Below are positions 17,516-25,297 of a stretch of DNA of 64,000 nt, piece by piece; position 1 is the first letter of the stretch, and each line of letters begins with the position of its first letter. Made by a program: the position numbers and the translations under genes. Origin of the DNA: JALZKA01 sp963715405. Lineage in GTDB: Bacteria > Actinomycetota > Thermoleophilia > Solirubrobacterales > 70-9. The stretch is taken from contig OY970239.1 in NCBI GenBank assembly GCA_963715405.1, positions 2,480,001 to 2,544,000 of the forward strand. Reading direction: 5' to 3'. The notes beneath the pieces were generated by a model. That model was not told the origin of the DNA and ran no database searches. It was given only the letters and a program-made list of their open reading frames with translations.

Positions 17516-18849
17516 CCGCCGCCGGACCGCTCGTTGCGACCTTGCTGGTTCCCCGCCTGTTCGTCACGACCTCGCTTGTCTTGAGCGCCCCCCGCGTCCT
17601 TCTTCTTCGCCTCGCGGGGCCTCGGTTTCGGGTTCGGCTCGGGCGGCGCCACGGGGCGCGCAGCCGCCGCGTCCTCGAGGTTGGCGAGGAGGTCCTCCGC
17701 GTCGCTTCGTGATCGCAGATCGTGGTTGGTCGCCTCGTCGCGGCGGTCCGTGGGCAGGGACGCGACGCTGGTGGGAGACGACGTGACCTCTGAGTAGAGC
17801 TCGATCTCGAACGGCAGGTCGTAGGGCAGGCCGCGGTAGAGCGCGAGGCGCCCACCCTCGTCGGTGCCGAGGAAGTAGACCTGCCGCGACGCGAAGTAGC
17901 CCGCCGCGACGAGCCCCGCGATGAGAAGCAGGGCGACCAGCGTCTTGACTGGAAAGCGGCGCTTCTTCTGAGGCGCGGCCTCGCGGCGCCGCGGAGCGGT
18001 ACCGGAGGCGGCGCCGCCCAGGCTGGCGCGCCGGCGGCGCGCGGCTTCGGCGCGGACGGCATCGGCGCTGAGCCCTGCTCCCGCGGCCGAGGGGCCCACC
18101 AAGGTCGCGCCCTCGTCGATCTCTGCCCCCTCGCCCACTTCGAGGCGAAACGCCACGACCGTGATGTTGTCGCGACCGCCCGCTTCGTTTGCCTCATCGA
18201 CGAGCCGTGTGGTGGCTTCGTCCAGCGAGGAGGCCTCGGCCAGGATCTCGGCGACCCGCGCGTCCTTCACCATCGTGGTGAGACCGTCCGAGCAGATGAG
18301 GTACACGTCCCCGGGCCGTGCTGAGACCGTCAGCGTGTCGACCTCGACCTCTGCCTCCGGGCCGAGCGCGCGGGTGATGATCGAGCGCTGCGGGTGGTCC
18401 TCGGCCTCCTCGTCGGTGAGACGCCCCTGGCGGCGAAGCTCCTCGACCAGCGAGTGGTCTGCGGTCAGAAGGGTCAGCTCGCCGTCGCGAAAGCGGTAGG
18501 CCCGCGAGTCGCCGACGTGGCCGATCGCAATCTCCTCGTCCTCGAGCAGGGCCGCCGTGAGCGTGGTTCCCATGCCGGAGCGCGAGGCGTCGTGCTGGGA
18601 GATGGAATGAATCTGGCTGTTCGCGCTCTGGACGACCGAGCGCAGGAAGGCCTCGGCCGCCTCTGCGCCACGCTCCGCAGGCTCGAAGGCCTCGGCCGCG
18701 ATTCGCGACGCGACCTCGCCGGCCTGGGCGCCGCCCATTCCGTCGGCAACGGCGTAGAGCGGGCCGCGCGCGAAGTACGAGTCCTCGTTCGTGGTCCGCT
18801 GGCGGCCGGTGTCGGTCTTGTACGAGTCCTCGGCGATTCGCAGCGGCAT
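17512..18849 (-). CDS. pstP: PP2C-family Ser/Thr protein phosphatase (PstP)
   Basis: A 445-residue protein. The N-terminal PP2C domain (about 1-240) shows TNEDSYFARGPLYAVADGMGGAQAG with both metal-binding aspartates, GHVGDSRAYRFRDG, LICSDGLTTMV, and GGRDNITVVAFR. A basic linker leads to a membrane helix (TLVALLLIAGLVAAGYFA, about 300-317) and an extracellular segment with YFLGTDEGGRLALYRGLPYD, as in mycobacterial PstP. The tail is Pro/Gln/Arg-rich and low complexity. It removes phosphates placed by the PknB-type kinases and their FHA targets. Its position between fhaB and rodA is the classic actinobacterial order. Confidence 0.93.
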   Translation of the reverse strand: MPLRIAEDSYKTDTGRQRTTNEDSYFARGPLYAVADGMGGAQAGEVASRIAAEAFEPAERGAEAAEAFLRSVVQSANSQIHSISQHDASRSGMGTTLTAALLEDEEIAIGHVGDSRAYRFRDGELTLLTADHSLVEELRRQGRLTDEEAEDHPQRSIITRALGPEAEVEVDTLTVSARPGDVYLICSDGLTTMVKDARVAEILAEASSLDEATTRLVDEANEAGGRDNITVVAFRLEVGEGAEIDEGATLVGPSAAGAGLSADAVRAEAARRRRASLGGAASGTAPRRREAAPQKKRRFPVKTLVALLLIAGLVAAGYFASRQVYFLGTDEGGRLALYRGLPYDLPFEIELYSEVTSSPTSVASLPTDRRDEATNHDLRSRSDAEDLLANLEDAAAARPVAPPEPNPKPRPREAKKKDAGGAQDKRGRDEQAGNQQGRNERSGGG

Positions 18850-18851
18850 GG

Positions 18852-19337
18852 CTACGACCCCCCCGGGACGTCGAGTTCGAAGCGGAGCTCCGTGTCCCCG
18901 ATCTTGATCTCGTCGAGGTCGGCGAGGAGCGTCTCGGAGCGGAAGCGACTGCCGTTCAGGTACGTCCCGTTGGTCGAGCCCATGTCCTCGATGTAGTAGC
19001 TCGCGCCCCGTGAGTAGATGCGGCAGTGGATCTGCGACGCGAACTTGTCGTCTATCCGCACCTCCGCGTCATCGCCGCGACCGATCGAAAGTCCGCCGAA
19101 GAGGTCCCAGCGGGCTCCCGCCTTGAGGCCTCCTCCCTTGACGGCGACGAGCGACGCGTCGGTCGAGGGAGCCCGGCCGCCCGGGCCGCCGATGTCGTGA
19201 AAGCCTGTTGCCTCGGGTGCCGGGCTGGTCGTCGCGCGAAGCTCCTTCAGCGCCGAGCGCCCCACCCAGAGCAAGAACAGGTAGAGGACCGCCAGGAAGG
19301 CGAACTTGAGGCCGACCGCGATCGGCTCGGTATCCAC
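18852..19337 (-). CDS. fhaB: FHA domain membrane protein FhaB (FipA)
   Basis: A 161-residue protein with an N-terminal membrane helix (FAFLAVLYLFLLWVGRSAL, about 11-29) and a C-terminal forkhead-associated domain: LSIGRGDDAEVRIDDKFASQ, HCRIYSRG, and DMGSTNGTYLNGSRF. The Arg, Ser and Asn contacts for phosphothreonine are present. FHA modules bind kinase-phosphorylated partners; in mycobacteria FipA links PknA/PknB to septum formation. It ends three bases before the PP2C gene and starts 14 bases after fhaA. Confidence 0.92.
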   Translation of the reverse strand: MDTEPIAVGLKFAFLAVLYLFLLWVGRSALKELRATTSPAPEATGFHDIGGPGGRAPSTDASLVAVKGGGLKAGARWDLFGGLSIGRGDDAEVRIDDKFASQIHCRIYSRGASYYIEDMGSTNGTYLNGSRFRSETLLADLDEIKIGDTELRFELDVPGGS

Positions 19338-19351
19338 TAGCTCATCACCTC

Positions 19352-20122
19352 CTAGTGCTCGATGTCGAAGGTGAAGTAGGTCGTGCCGATCTGGACCTGG
19401 TCGCCGGGGCTGAGCCGGGAGGAATCGACGAGGCGGCCGTTGACCTTGATGCCGTTCGTCGAGCCGAGGTCGGCGACCTCCCAGTCCCCTGTCGAGTTGC
19501 GCCGAAGTTCCGCGTGCTTGCGCGAGACGTTGGGGTCAGCGAGGACGCAGTCGCACTCGCGAGAGCGGCCCAGCGAGGCGATGGGACCGTCGAGCACGAA
19601 GCGACGGTCGTCAAGCGAGACGATCGCCTTCGTGGCGGTGAGGTGCGCGGTGCGCTTGGTCACGCGCGACTGGCGCTCCTGCTTCGGAGGCACTTGGTAG
19701 ACCATCGTGTGCCCCGGCTCACCCTGCGAAGGGGCTTGGCCCTCGCGTTGCGCGGGCTTGACCAGGCGGGTCTGGATCCCGAACTCGCCGAGGCGTAGGC
19801 GCTCGTCTACCTCGAGGCTCACCTCGGGCCGGGTGAGGAGCGCGAGGTCATGCCGGCGCGCGTGCTCGAGGAGATAGGAGGAGAGCTCCTGCTCGAGCGA
19901 GCGCTCGTAGCCCTCGAGGCGTTCGTGATCCTCCGTTCCGAGCCAGACCGTGTACTGGTTGGGCACGTACACGCGGGACACCGAGGCGGTCCGGTGCGCG
20001 TCCATTTCCTTCGCCAGCTTGCGGGCGATCTCCACGGGCTGGACCTCGGAAGAGAAGGCGCGAGAGAAGGCGCCCTGGACCAGGTTCTCTATTCGTGCTT
20101 CGAGGTTTCGAAGGACGCTGAT
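19352..20122 (-). CDS. fhaA: DUF3662/FHA protein FhaA, apparent ATC start
   Basis: About 256 residues. The N-terminal FhaA_N/DUF3662 domain (PVEIARKLAKEMDAHRTASV, VYVPNQYTVWLG) is followed by a flexible linker and a C-terminal FHA domain (SLGRSRECDCVLADPNVSRK, DLGSTNGIKVNG). The homologous N-terminal segment SVLRNLEARIENLVQGAFSR lies upstream of the first GTG (20035). The frame back to an ATC at 20122-20120 has no ATG, GTG or TTG. That ATC is preceded by GGAG at a seven-base spacing, so it looks like a rare ATC initiation codon, or an ATG changed by mutation or error. Starting at 20035 would cut off 29 conserved residues. Confidence 0.85.
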   Translation of the reverse strand: MSVLRNLEARIENLVQGAFSRAFSSEVQPVEIARKLAKEMDAHRTASVSRVYVPNQYTVWLGTEDHERLEGYERSLEQELSSYLLEHARRHDLALLTRPEVSLEVDERLRLGEFGIQTRLVKPAQREGQAPSQGEPGHTMVYQVPPKQERQSRVTKRTAHLTATKAIVSLDDRRFVLDGPIASLGRSRECDCVLADPNVSRKHAELRRNSTGDWEVADLGSTNGIKVNGRLVDSSRLSPGDQVQIGTTYFTFDIEH

Positions 20123-20222
20123 TGTGGTTCTCCTTAGGGCACGCGACGCGGGCGCACGGCACCGCCTCCTGCGAGCCGCATTAGCCCGCGAATCCTAGCT
20201 TTAGCGGCACCTGCTTAGTACG

Positions 20223-21764
20223 TCAGCCCCCGCCGTGAAGGGCGGGCTGGGCGCTCGGGAGCGCTCGCGGGCGAGCCAGCTCGCGCTGCCTGCCCGCCCC
20301 CGTCCGCGCGGCGACGGCAAGCGCCACGATCACGATCGCGACGGCCGCGCTTGCGCTTTGCGAGCCGTCGCCGACATACGCGAGGCCGGTTGCGAGCGCC
20401 GCGGCCCAGACGATCGTGCCGACGAGGGCAAGCGCGGGATGGGCGCGAAGGACGAGGCCAAGCAGGACCGCGGCCATGGCGAGAACGAGGAGGCCGCCGA
20501 GCGCCGAAGGGTCGGTGAAGGCGCCGAGGACATCCTTCGCCGCCGCTTCTGCCGAGCTTGTCCAGCCTTCCGCAGCCCTCGGCGCGATACCGAGACGGTC
20601 GCCAAGGCCGAAACCCACCGCGGCAACGATGTAGGCGGCGAATGACAGGGCACCGAGCACGGCGCGCTCGCGGGCCGTGTGGGCGAGGAACGCCACCAGG
20701 GCGGGAGCCGCGGCAATGGCTCCGGCGGCGCCGAGCGGAACGGCGGCAAGAGGCAGAAGAGCGAGCTTTGCGTTGGAGGCAAACCCGACCGCGGGAAGCA
20801 AGACCGCTGCCAGGACGAGCGCCAGTCCCGGTAGCCCGGCCGGCCCCGCCAGGGCCGCGAGCACCGTGCCGGCGCCCACGAGGCCGAAGACGCGAGCGAA
20901 CGAACGGCGAGGAAGGAACGTCTCGGATCCGTCGGGCGAGGGCACCGCGCACTCGTCGTCGAGTTGCAACGCGACGCGGGCGAGCTCGGCGCGAAGGCGC
21001 TTGAGGCTAGGGCGGTTGCGAGGGTCGGGCGCGAGGGCGGCGTCGACGTGGGTGACCAGACCCTGCGGGAGATCGGGCCGGGCCACCGCAAGCGAGGGAA
21101 GCGGCTGGCCGATCTGTCGGGCGGTCTGGGCCGGAGTGCGCCGAGCCACCGGGTTCTCGCCCGCCCAGGCCTCGTAAAGCGTCAGGGCCAGCGAGTAGAC
21201 GTCGGTCTCCGGGCCCGCATGCTCGCCCTCGGCCTGCTCCGGCGCCATGTAGGCGAGGGTGCCGACGACGTCGCCGGTCGCGGTCAAGGCGGGCGCGCCC
21301 GCGACGGCCGCGATGCCGAAGTCCATCAGCTTCGCCCGGCGCCCGTTTGTCCCGTAGGGGCGGACGATCGCGTTCTGGGGCTTGACGTCCCGGTGGATGA
21401 CACCGCGGTCGTGCGCGTGGCAAAGAGCGTCACAGAGGTCCTTGCCGATCTCGGCCACGTCTCGGTCTGAGACGCCCCCGTTCCGTGCGGCGCGGTCGAG
21501 CGTCTCGCCGTCGACCAGCTCGGAGACCAGGAGGGCATGGCCATCCCGCTCGCCCAGCTCGTAGAGCGTCACGATCGCCGGGTGGTTCAGGCGGGCGGCG
21601 GCCTGGGCTTCGCGGAGGACGCGATCCGCCCCCGCCGTCTGAATCTCCTTGATCGCCACCTCGCGCTGGAGGCGCTCGTCGAACGCGCGAAAGACCGTGC
21701 CCATGCCGCCAGAGCCGATCCGCTCTCTGACCGTGAACCGCCCCATTAACAAGTCGTCTGACAC
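20223..21764 (-). CDS. Ser/Thr protein kinase with polytopic C-terminal membrane domain
   Basis: About 513 residues from the GTG at 21764 (VSDDLLMGRFTVRERIG); an ATG six codons on is an alternative. The kinase domain has IGSGGMGTVFRAFDE, VAIKEIQ, VIHRDVKPQNAIV, LMDFGIAAVAG, and VGTLAYMAPEQAEG. After about residue 285 the protein turns very hydrophobic, with some six to eight Ala/Leu/Val-rich helices to the end and no PASTA or sensor domain. This is a membrane-embedded rather than single-pass kinase. It lies just upstream of fhaA on the same strand, so it may be the PknA-position kinase of the operon. That is inference from place, not similarity. Confidence 0.85.
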   Translation of the reverse strand: MSDDLLMGRFTVRERIGSGGMGTVFRAFDERLQREVAIKEIQTAGADRVLREAQAAARLNHPAIVTLYELGERDGHALLVSELVDGETLDRAARNGGVSDRDVAEIGKDLCDALCHAHDRGVIHRDVKPQNAIVRPYGTNGRRAKLMDFGIAAVAGAPALTATGDVVGTLAYMAPEQAEGEHAGPETDVYSLALTLYEAWAGENPVARRTPAQTARQIGQPLPSLAVARPDLPQGLVTHVDAALAPDPRNRPSLKRLRAELARVALQLDDECAVPSPDGSETFLPRRSFARVFGLVGAGTVLAALAGPAGLPGLALVLAAVLLPAVGFASNAKLALLPLAAVPLGAAGAIAAAPALVAFLAHTARERAVLGALSFAAYIVAAVGFGLGDRLGIAPRAAEGWTSSAEAAAKDVLGAFTDPSALGGLLVLAMAAVLLGLVLRAHPALALVGTIVWAAALATGLAYVGDGSQSASAAVAIVIVALAVAARTGAGRQRELARPRALPSAQPALHGGG

Positions 21765-21841
21765 TCCGGATACGGATTTCGGCGCCTCGGCTGGCCTTCC
21801 TGCCACCGTTGGAACCGCGAAGGCGGTAATACTCGCGAGGA

Positions 21842-22936
21842 GTGGAAGCTTCAGAATCCGCCGAATCGTCTTCGCCGGGGGGCCGGCGCGAGCCTCCCCC
21901 GCAACGCCGCCGCCGGCCGCCGCCGCCTCGCGAGCCCGCGGGCGACGCCTTAAAGAGGAGGCTGATCGCGTTCGGGATCGGGGCCGTGGTGGTCGTGCTC
22001 TTGCTGCTCGGGCTGCGAGCGTGCCTCGATGCCCGCGAGGAGCGCTCATATGAGAACTACCTCCGCGACCTGGATGCGCTCGTCACCACCTCCTCTCAGC
22101 TCTCGAATGAGTTCTTCGATCGCTTCACCGATCCTGGTGACGCGAACCCGCTCGAGTTCCAGGCGCAGCTCGGCTCTAGTCGCGGTACCTCAGAAGACCT
22201 CCTGAATCGCGTGCAGGGCCTCGACGCGCCGGATGATCTCTCTGATGCGCAGGAGGATCTCGAGCTCGCCTTCGAGCTCCGCCGCGACGGCGTGTCGTCG
22301 GTCGTCGAGGAGATCGAGGCCGCGCTCGGCGAGCAAGGCTCTCAGGAGGCGTTTAATCAGATCGCCACCGACATGCGCCAGTTCCTGGCCTCCGACGTCC
22401 TATACGCCCGGGCCCAGGAGAAGATCAACGAGGTTCTCGAAGACGAGGGCCTCGACGGGTCGGCGCCCTCCTCGATCTTCCTGCCCGCTCCGAACGAGCT
22501 GTGGCTTGACCAGCTCGAAATCGCGCGGCTTCTATCTCAGGTGGCAGCCGACACCGGCGCGGTCCAGGACGCTACCCGCGGAACCGAGATCTCTTCGGTG
22601 ACGATCCAGCCGGGCAACGTGCTTCTTACGCCGGACACTCTCAATACCTCGAACCAGATTCCGACCTCGATCGAGGTCAGCGTTCTGAACGGCGGCGCCA
22701 CCGAGGAAACCGACGTGGTCGTGGCCTACGAGCTTCTCGGCTCGACCGAACCGATCGAGAGCGAGGCGACGATCCAGCGGATCAACCCCGCCGAGGAGGG
22801 CTCGGCCCGGCTGCCGGTGGCAGGCGAGATCCCGGCCGATGAGGAGCTGACATTGATCGTCACCGTGTTCCCGGTCGCGGGCGAGTCGATCGTCGACAAC
22901 AACGAGCTCACCTACCAAGTCAGCTTCGGCGGCTGA
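21842..22936 (+). CDS. Membrane-anchored extracellular protein of unknown function
   Basis: A 364-residue protein not recognised as a known family. It has a Pro/Arg-rich cytoplasmic N-terminus (QRRRRPPPPREPAG), one membrane helix (IAFGIGAVVVVLLLLGLRAC, about 42-61), an acidic helical region with coiled-coil character, and a C-terminal beta-rich part (IPTSIEVSVLNGGATEETDV, TVFPVAGESIVDNNELTYQV) resembling CARDB-type adhesion modules. It diverges from the polytopic kinase gene 77 bp away and may be its substrate or partner. TAATAC at 21827 lies about 12-15 bases before the GTG, so the transcript may be leaderless. Confidence 0.75.
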   Translation: MEASESAESSSPGGRREPPPQRRRRPPPPREPAGDALKRRLIAFGIGAVVVVLLLLGLRACLDAREERSYENYLRDLDALVTTSSQLSNEFFDRFTDPGDANPLEFQAQLGSSRGTSEDLLNRVQGLDAPDDLSDAQEDLELAFELRRDGVSSVVEEIEAALGEQGSQEAFNQIATDMRQFLASDVLYARAQEKINEVLEDEGLDGSAPSSIFLPAPNELWLDQLEIARLLSQVAADTGAVQDATRGTEISSVTIQPGNVLLTPDTLNTSNQIPTSIEVSVLNGGATEETDVVVAYELLGSTEPIESEATIQRINPAEEGSARLPVAGEIPADEELTLIVTVFPVAGESIVDNNELTYQVSFGG

Positions 22937-22950
22937 GGGCCGCGATCAGC

Positions 22951-23817
22951 ATGGAGCCCCATTCGGTTGCCTTTCTCGGGCCGGCCGGGACCTTCTCGGA
23001 CGACGCGCTGCGCGCTGCGGCTGAGCGCTCAACCGCAGGCGTCGAGCCGCTGCCCGTGGCGACGATTCATGACGCGGTCATGGGGGTCGCCCGAGGCGAA
23101 GCCGATCGTGCCCTGGTGCCTTTCGAAAACTCGATCGAAGGGTCCGTGCGGCCTGCGCTCGATGCGCTCGCCTTCGATGCCGAGAGCGTCGTCATCGCCG
23201 GTGAGCACGACCACGAGATCTCGCAGGCGCTGGTCGCGCGGACCCAGCTCGAGATCACCGACGTGGAAGTGGTCGTCAGCCATCCCCAGCCGAGTGCTCA
23301 GTGCGCCCGGTTTCTCCGCGAGGAGCTGCCCCGAGCCGAGATCCGAAGCGCGGACTCGACGGCGGAGGCGGTACGCCAGGTCTCCGAAGCGGATGGGCGC
23401 TGGGCGGCGCTGGGCACCCCTTCGGCCGCCGAGATCTATGGCTGCGTGGTCCTGCGCGAGGGCGTCGAAGACGAGACGGGCAACCTCACCCGCTTCGCGT
23501 GGCTCGCCCCCCAGGGCGTCAAGGCCGAGGCGGAGGAGGGCGAGGCGTGGCGGACGACGCTGATCTTCTCCGAGCTCGGCGCCGATCATCCCGGCGCGCT
23601 GGTCGACGCCCTGTACGAGATCTCCAACCGCGAGGTCAACATGACCCGGATCGAGTCCCGCCCGCGCCGCTACGAGCTCGGCCGCTACATGTTCTTCATC
23701 GACATGGAGGGCGCCGACTCGGACCCTCCGGTTGCCGAGGCCATCGGAGCGCTCCGCAACAAGGCGGAGAACGTCCGCGTCCTGGGGAGCTACCCGGTGG
23801 CGGGGCCGCTCCCTTAA
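22951..23817 (+). CDS. pheA: Prephenate dehydratase
   Basis: A 288-residue enzyme converting prephenate to phenylpyruvate in phenylalanine synthesis. The catalytic domain begins SVAFLGPAGTFSDDALRAAA and shows LVPFENSIEGSVRPALDAL, with the Thr/Ser-rich ligand segment ALGTPSAAEIYG. A C-terminal ACT domain (about 195-280) has the ESRPRRYELGRYMFFIDMEG phenylalanine-binding signature, so feedback inhibition by phenylalanine is expected. It is a stand-alone dehydratase without chorismate mutase, as in other actinobacteria, and starts 14 bases after the previous gene. Confidence 0.95.
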   Translation: MEPHSVAFLGPAGTFSDDALRAAAERSTAGVEPLPVATIHDAVMGVARGEADRALVPFENSIEGSVRPALDALAFDAESVVIAGEHDHEISQALVARTQLEITDVEVVVSHPQPSAQCARFLREELPRAEIRSADSTAEAVRQVSEADGRWAALGTPSAAEIYGCVVLREGVEDETGNLTRFAWLAPQGVKAEAEEGEAWRTTLIFSELGADHPGALVDALYEISNREVNMTRIESRPRRYELGRYMFFIDMEGADSDPPVAEAIGALRNKAENVRVLGSYPVAGPLP

Positions 23818-23866
23818 GAGCTCCTCACCGGTTCGCCGTCCGGCGCGATTAGAATCCGCAGCGGTC

Positions 23867-24478
23867 ATGGCAGTCGTGGTGGAGGAACCTCACGTAGGCG
23901 AGGAGCGCCGGAACGGGCGCGCTGTGATTGCTGGACGCCTCCACGGCGGGAGGACGCATCAACCCAGCCGGCCCGGCGGACGGGTGCTGGTGCTCAACGC
24001 GAGCTACGAGCCGATCAACGTCTGCACGATGCGGCGCGCCGCAGTGCTCGTGCTCAAGGAAAGGGCCGAGGTGATCGAGCGGCGCGAGGGCTTTCTCCAC
24101 TCCGAGCGGCTGGAGCTCGAGCGACCGTGCGTGATCCGCCTCGTTCGCTACGTCCGCGTGCCGCGCAACGTGCATCGCCGCAAGATCACGCGCCGAGCCG
24201 TGCTCGCCCGCGACTCCTACACGTGCCAGTACTGCGGGCGGGAGTCAGCCGGCCTCACCGTCGACCACGTGATTCCGCGTAGCCGAGGTGGTTCGTCTCA
24301 CTGGGACAACATCGTCGCCGCCTGCGCTCCGTGCAACCGCAGGAAGGGCAACCGCCTGCCGACGGAGGCGGCGATGCCGCTTCGAGCTCACCCGAAGCCG
24401 CCGGGCCCGACCGTCTTCATCCGCATCGCGAGCCCACGCGTCCCGGACGCGTGGGAGCGGTACCTCCTCGCGGCTTAG
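23867..24478 (+). CDS. HNH endonuclease family protein
   Basis: The ATG at 23867 gives 203 residues. The N-terminal part RVLVLNASYEPINVCTMRRA is the conserved actinobacterial HNH leader. The nuclease domain follows: YTCQYCGRESAGLTVDHVIP, RSRGGSSHWDNIVAACAPCN and RRKGNR, which contain two CxxC zinc pairs and the DH...N...H catalytic core. Chromosomal members of this group are common single genes of unknown role; DNA repair or nicking is likely. Nothing nearby marks it as mobile or restriction-linked. Confidence 0.88.
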   Translation: MAVVVEEPHVGEERRNGRAVIAGRLHGGRTHQPSRPGGRVLVLNASYEPINVCTMRRAAVLVLKERAEVIERREGFLHSERLELERPCVIRLVRYVRVPRNVHRRKITRRAVLARDSYTCQYCGRESAGLTVDHVIPRSRGGSSHWDNIVAACAPCNRRKGNRLPTEAAMPLRAHPKPPGPTVFIRIASPRVPDAWERYLLAA

Positions 24479-24482
24479 CGCC

Positions 24483-25034
24483 GTGGCGACCGTCTATTAC
24501 GCGGCCGCCACGCTCGACGGGTTCATCGCACGCCCGGACGGGTCGCTTGATTGGCTGATGGGATTCGAGGGACCTGAGCCTGGGCTCAGCCGCGCTGAGG
24601 CGACGGAGAACGCTTATGAGAACTTCTACGAGAAGGTTGGCGCGGTCGTGATGGGCTCTGCAACGTACGAGTGGCTCCAGGACGGCGGTCACGAATGGGC
24701 GTACTCGGATGTCCCCGGCTGGGTCTTCTCCTCGCGGGAGCTCAAGCGCTTCGAAGGCGCAGACATCCGCTTCGTCGCAGGCGAAGTCTCAGAACACCAC
24801 CCGGAAATCGCCAAAGCGGCGTCCGGACGGGATGTGTGGGTGGTTGGCGGCGGAGACCTGGCGTCCCAGTTCGCAGAGGCGGGGCTGCTCGACGAGCTCA
24901 TTGTCACACAGGTGCCCGTTTGGATCGGTGAGGGCATCCCCCTCTTCGCACGACCGGTCGAGGGCGAGCTCAGGCTGCTGGAAAGCCGAACCTTCAGGAG
25001 CGGGATGACCGAGCTGCGGTTCGTAGTTCCGTAG
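24483..25034 (+). CDS. Dihydrofolate reductase-like (RibD C-terminal) protein
   Basis: 183 residues from the GTG at 24483, four bases after the HNH stop. The fold is recognised from VYYAAATLDGFIARPDGSLD, the AVVMGSATYEWL nucleotide-binding strand, DVWVVGGGDLASQF, LIVTQVPVWIGEGIPLF, and a C-terminal strand TELRFVVP. Members of this RibD_C/DHFR-like group bind NADPH. Many are not true folate reductases, and the physiological substrate is unknown. A long open frame running in from 24288 is a shadow of the HNH gene. Confidence 0.85.
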   Translation: MATVYYAAATLDGFIARPDGSLDWLMGFEGPEPGLSRAEATENAYENFYEKVGAVVMGSATYEWLQDGGHEWAYSDVPGWVFSSRELKRFEGADIRFVAGEVSEHHPEIAKAASGRDVWVVGGGDLASQFAEAGLLDELIVTQVPVWIGEGIPLFARPVEGELRLLESRTFRSGMTELRFVVP

Positions 25035-25040
25035 AGAATG

Positions 25041-25074
25041 CGATGGGCCGCCCCTGGTCAGGAGCGGCCCATCG
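25041..25074 (+). terminator. Strong GC hairpin after the DHFR-like gene
   Basis: A perfect 11-bp inverted repeat (CGATGGGCCGC at 25041-25051 and GCGGCCCATCG at 25064-25074) begins six bases after the stop. There is no T-tract, so it is a hairpin of the type seen at high-GC gene ends rather than a textbook intrinsic terminator. Confidence 0.6.
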
Positions 25075-25189
25075 GTACGAGTCGTGCGATTCGGACGGCC
25101 GGAGATTGACAGCGAGTGGGACAAGTTCCCGCCTCTCATTGGCCGCCGGCGCCTGGTTGGTATTCCACCAGGCGGCCCACACGTGCCAC

Positions 25190-25257
25190 CTAGTGTTCCG
25201 ACACCTCCAGAGTCCCGTTAAGCATTGGAATTAGGACCACCTCCTTTCTCTGGTCCT
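25190..25257 (-). other. Extended Shine-Dalgarno plus tiny ORF between convergent genes
   Basis: On the minus strand 25249-25234 reads AGAAAGGAGGTGGTCC, nearly the full complement of the 16S rRNA 3' end. It also sits in a 7-bp hairpin (AGGACCA 25233-25239 with TGGTCCT 25251-25257) that could mask it. Fourteen bases on, ATG at 25225 opens an 11-codon ORF, MLNGTLEVSEH, ending TAG. The same frame then continues with GTG and 17 more codons (MARVGRLVEYQPGAGGQ). A further hairpin lies at 25151-25173. No minus-strand gene follows, so this may be a small peptide gene or a structured RNA. The rest of the 263-bp gap (25035-25297) shows nothing else. Confidence 0.4.
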
Positions 25258-25297
25258 TTCATTCAAGCAAACGGCAAGGCGCCGCGAACCCGGCAGC

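Noticed and set aside
23732..23866. Upstream extension of the HNH gene
   Set aside because: The extra codons overlap the ACT domain of pheA and lack similarity; ATG 23867 gives the family N-terminus.
25094..25182. Trp-rich leader peptide (MWAAWWNTNQ) suggesting attenuation
   Set aside because: No minus-strand biosynthetic gene follows; the reading frame has no good start and overlaps the DHFR-like gene end.
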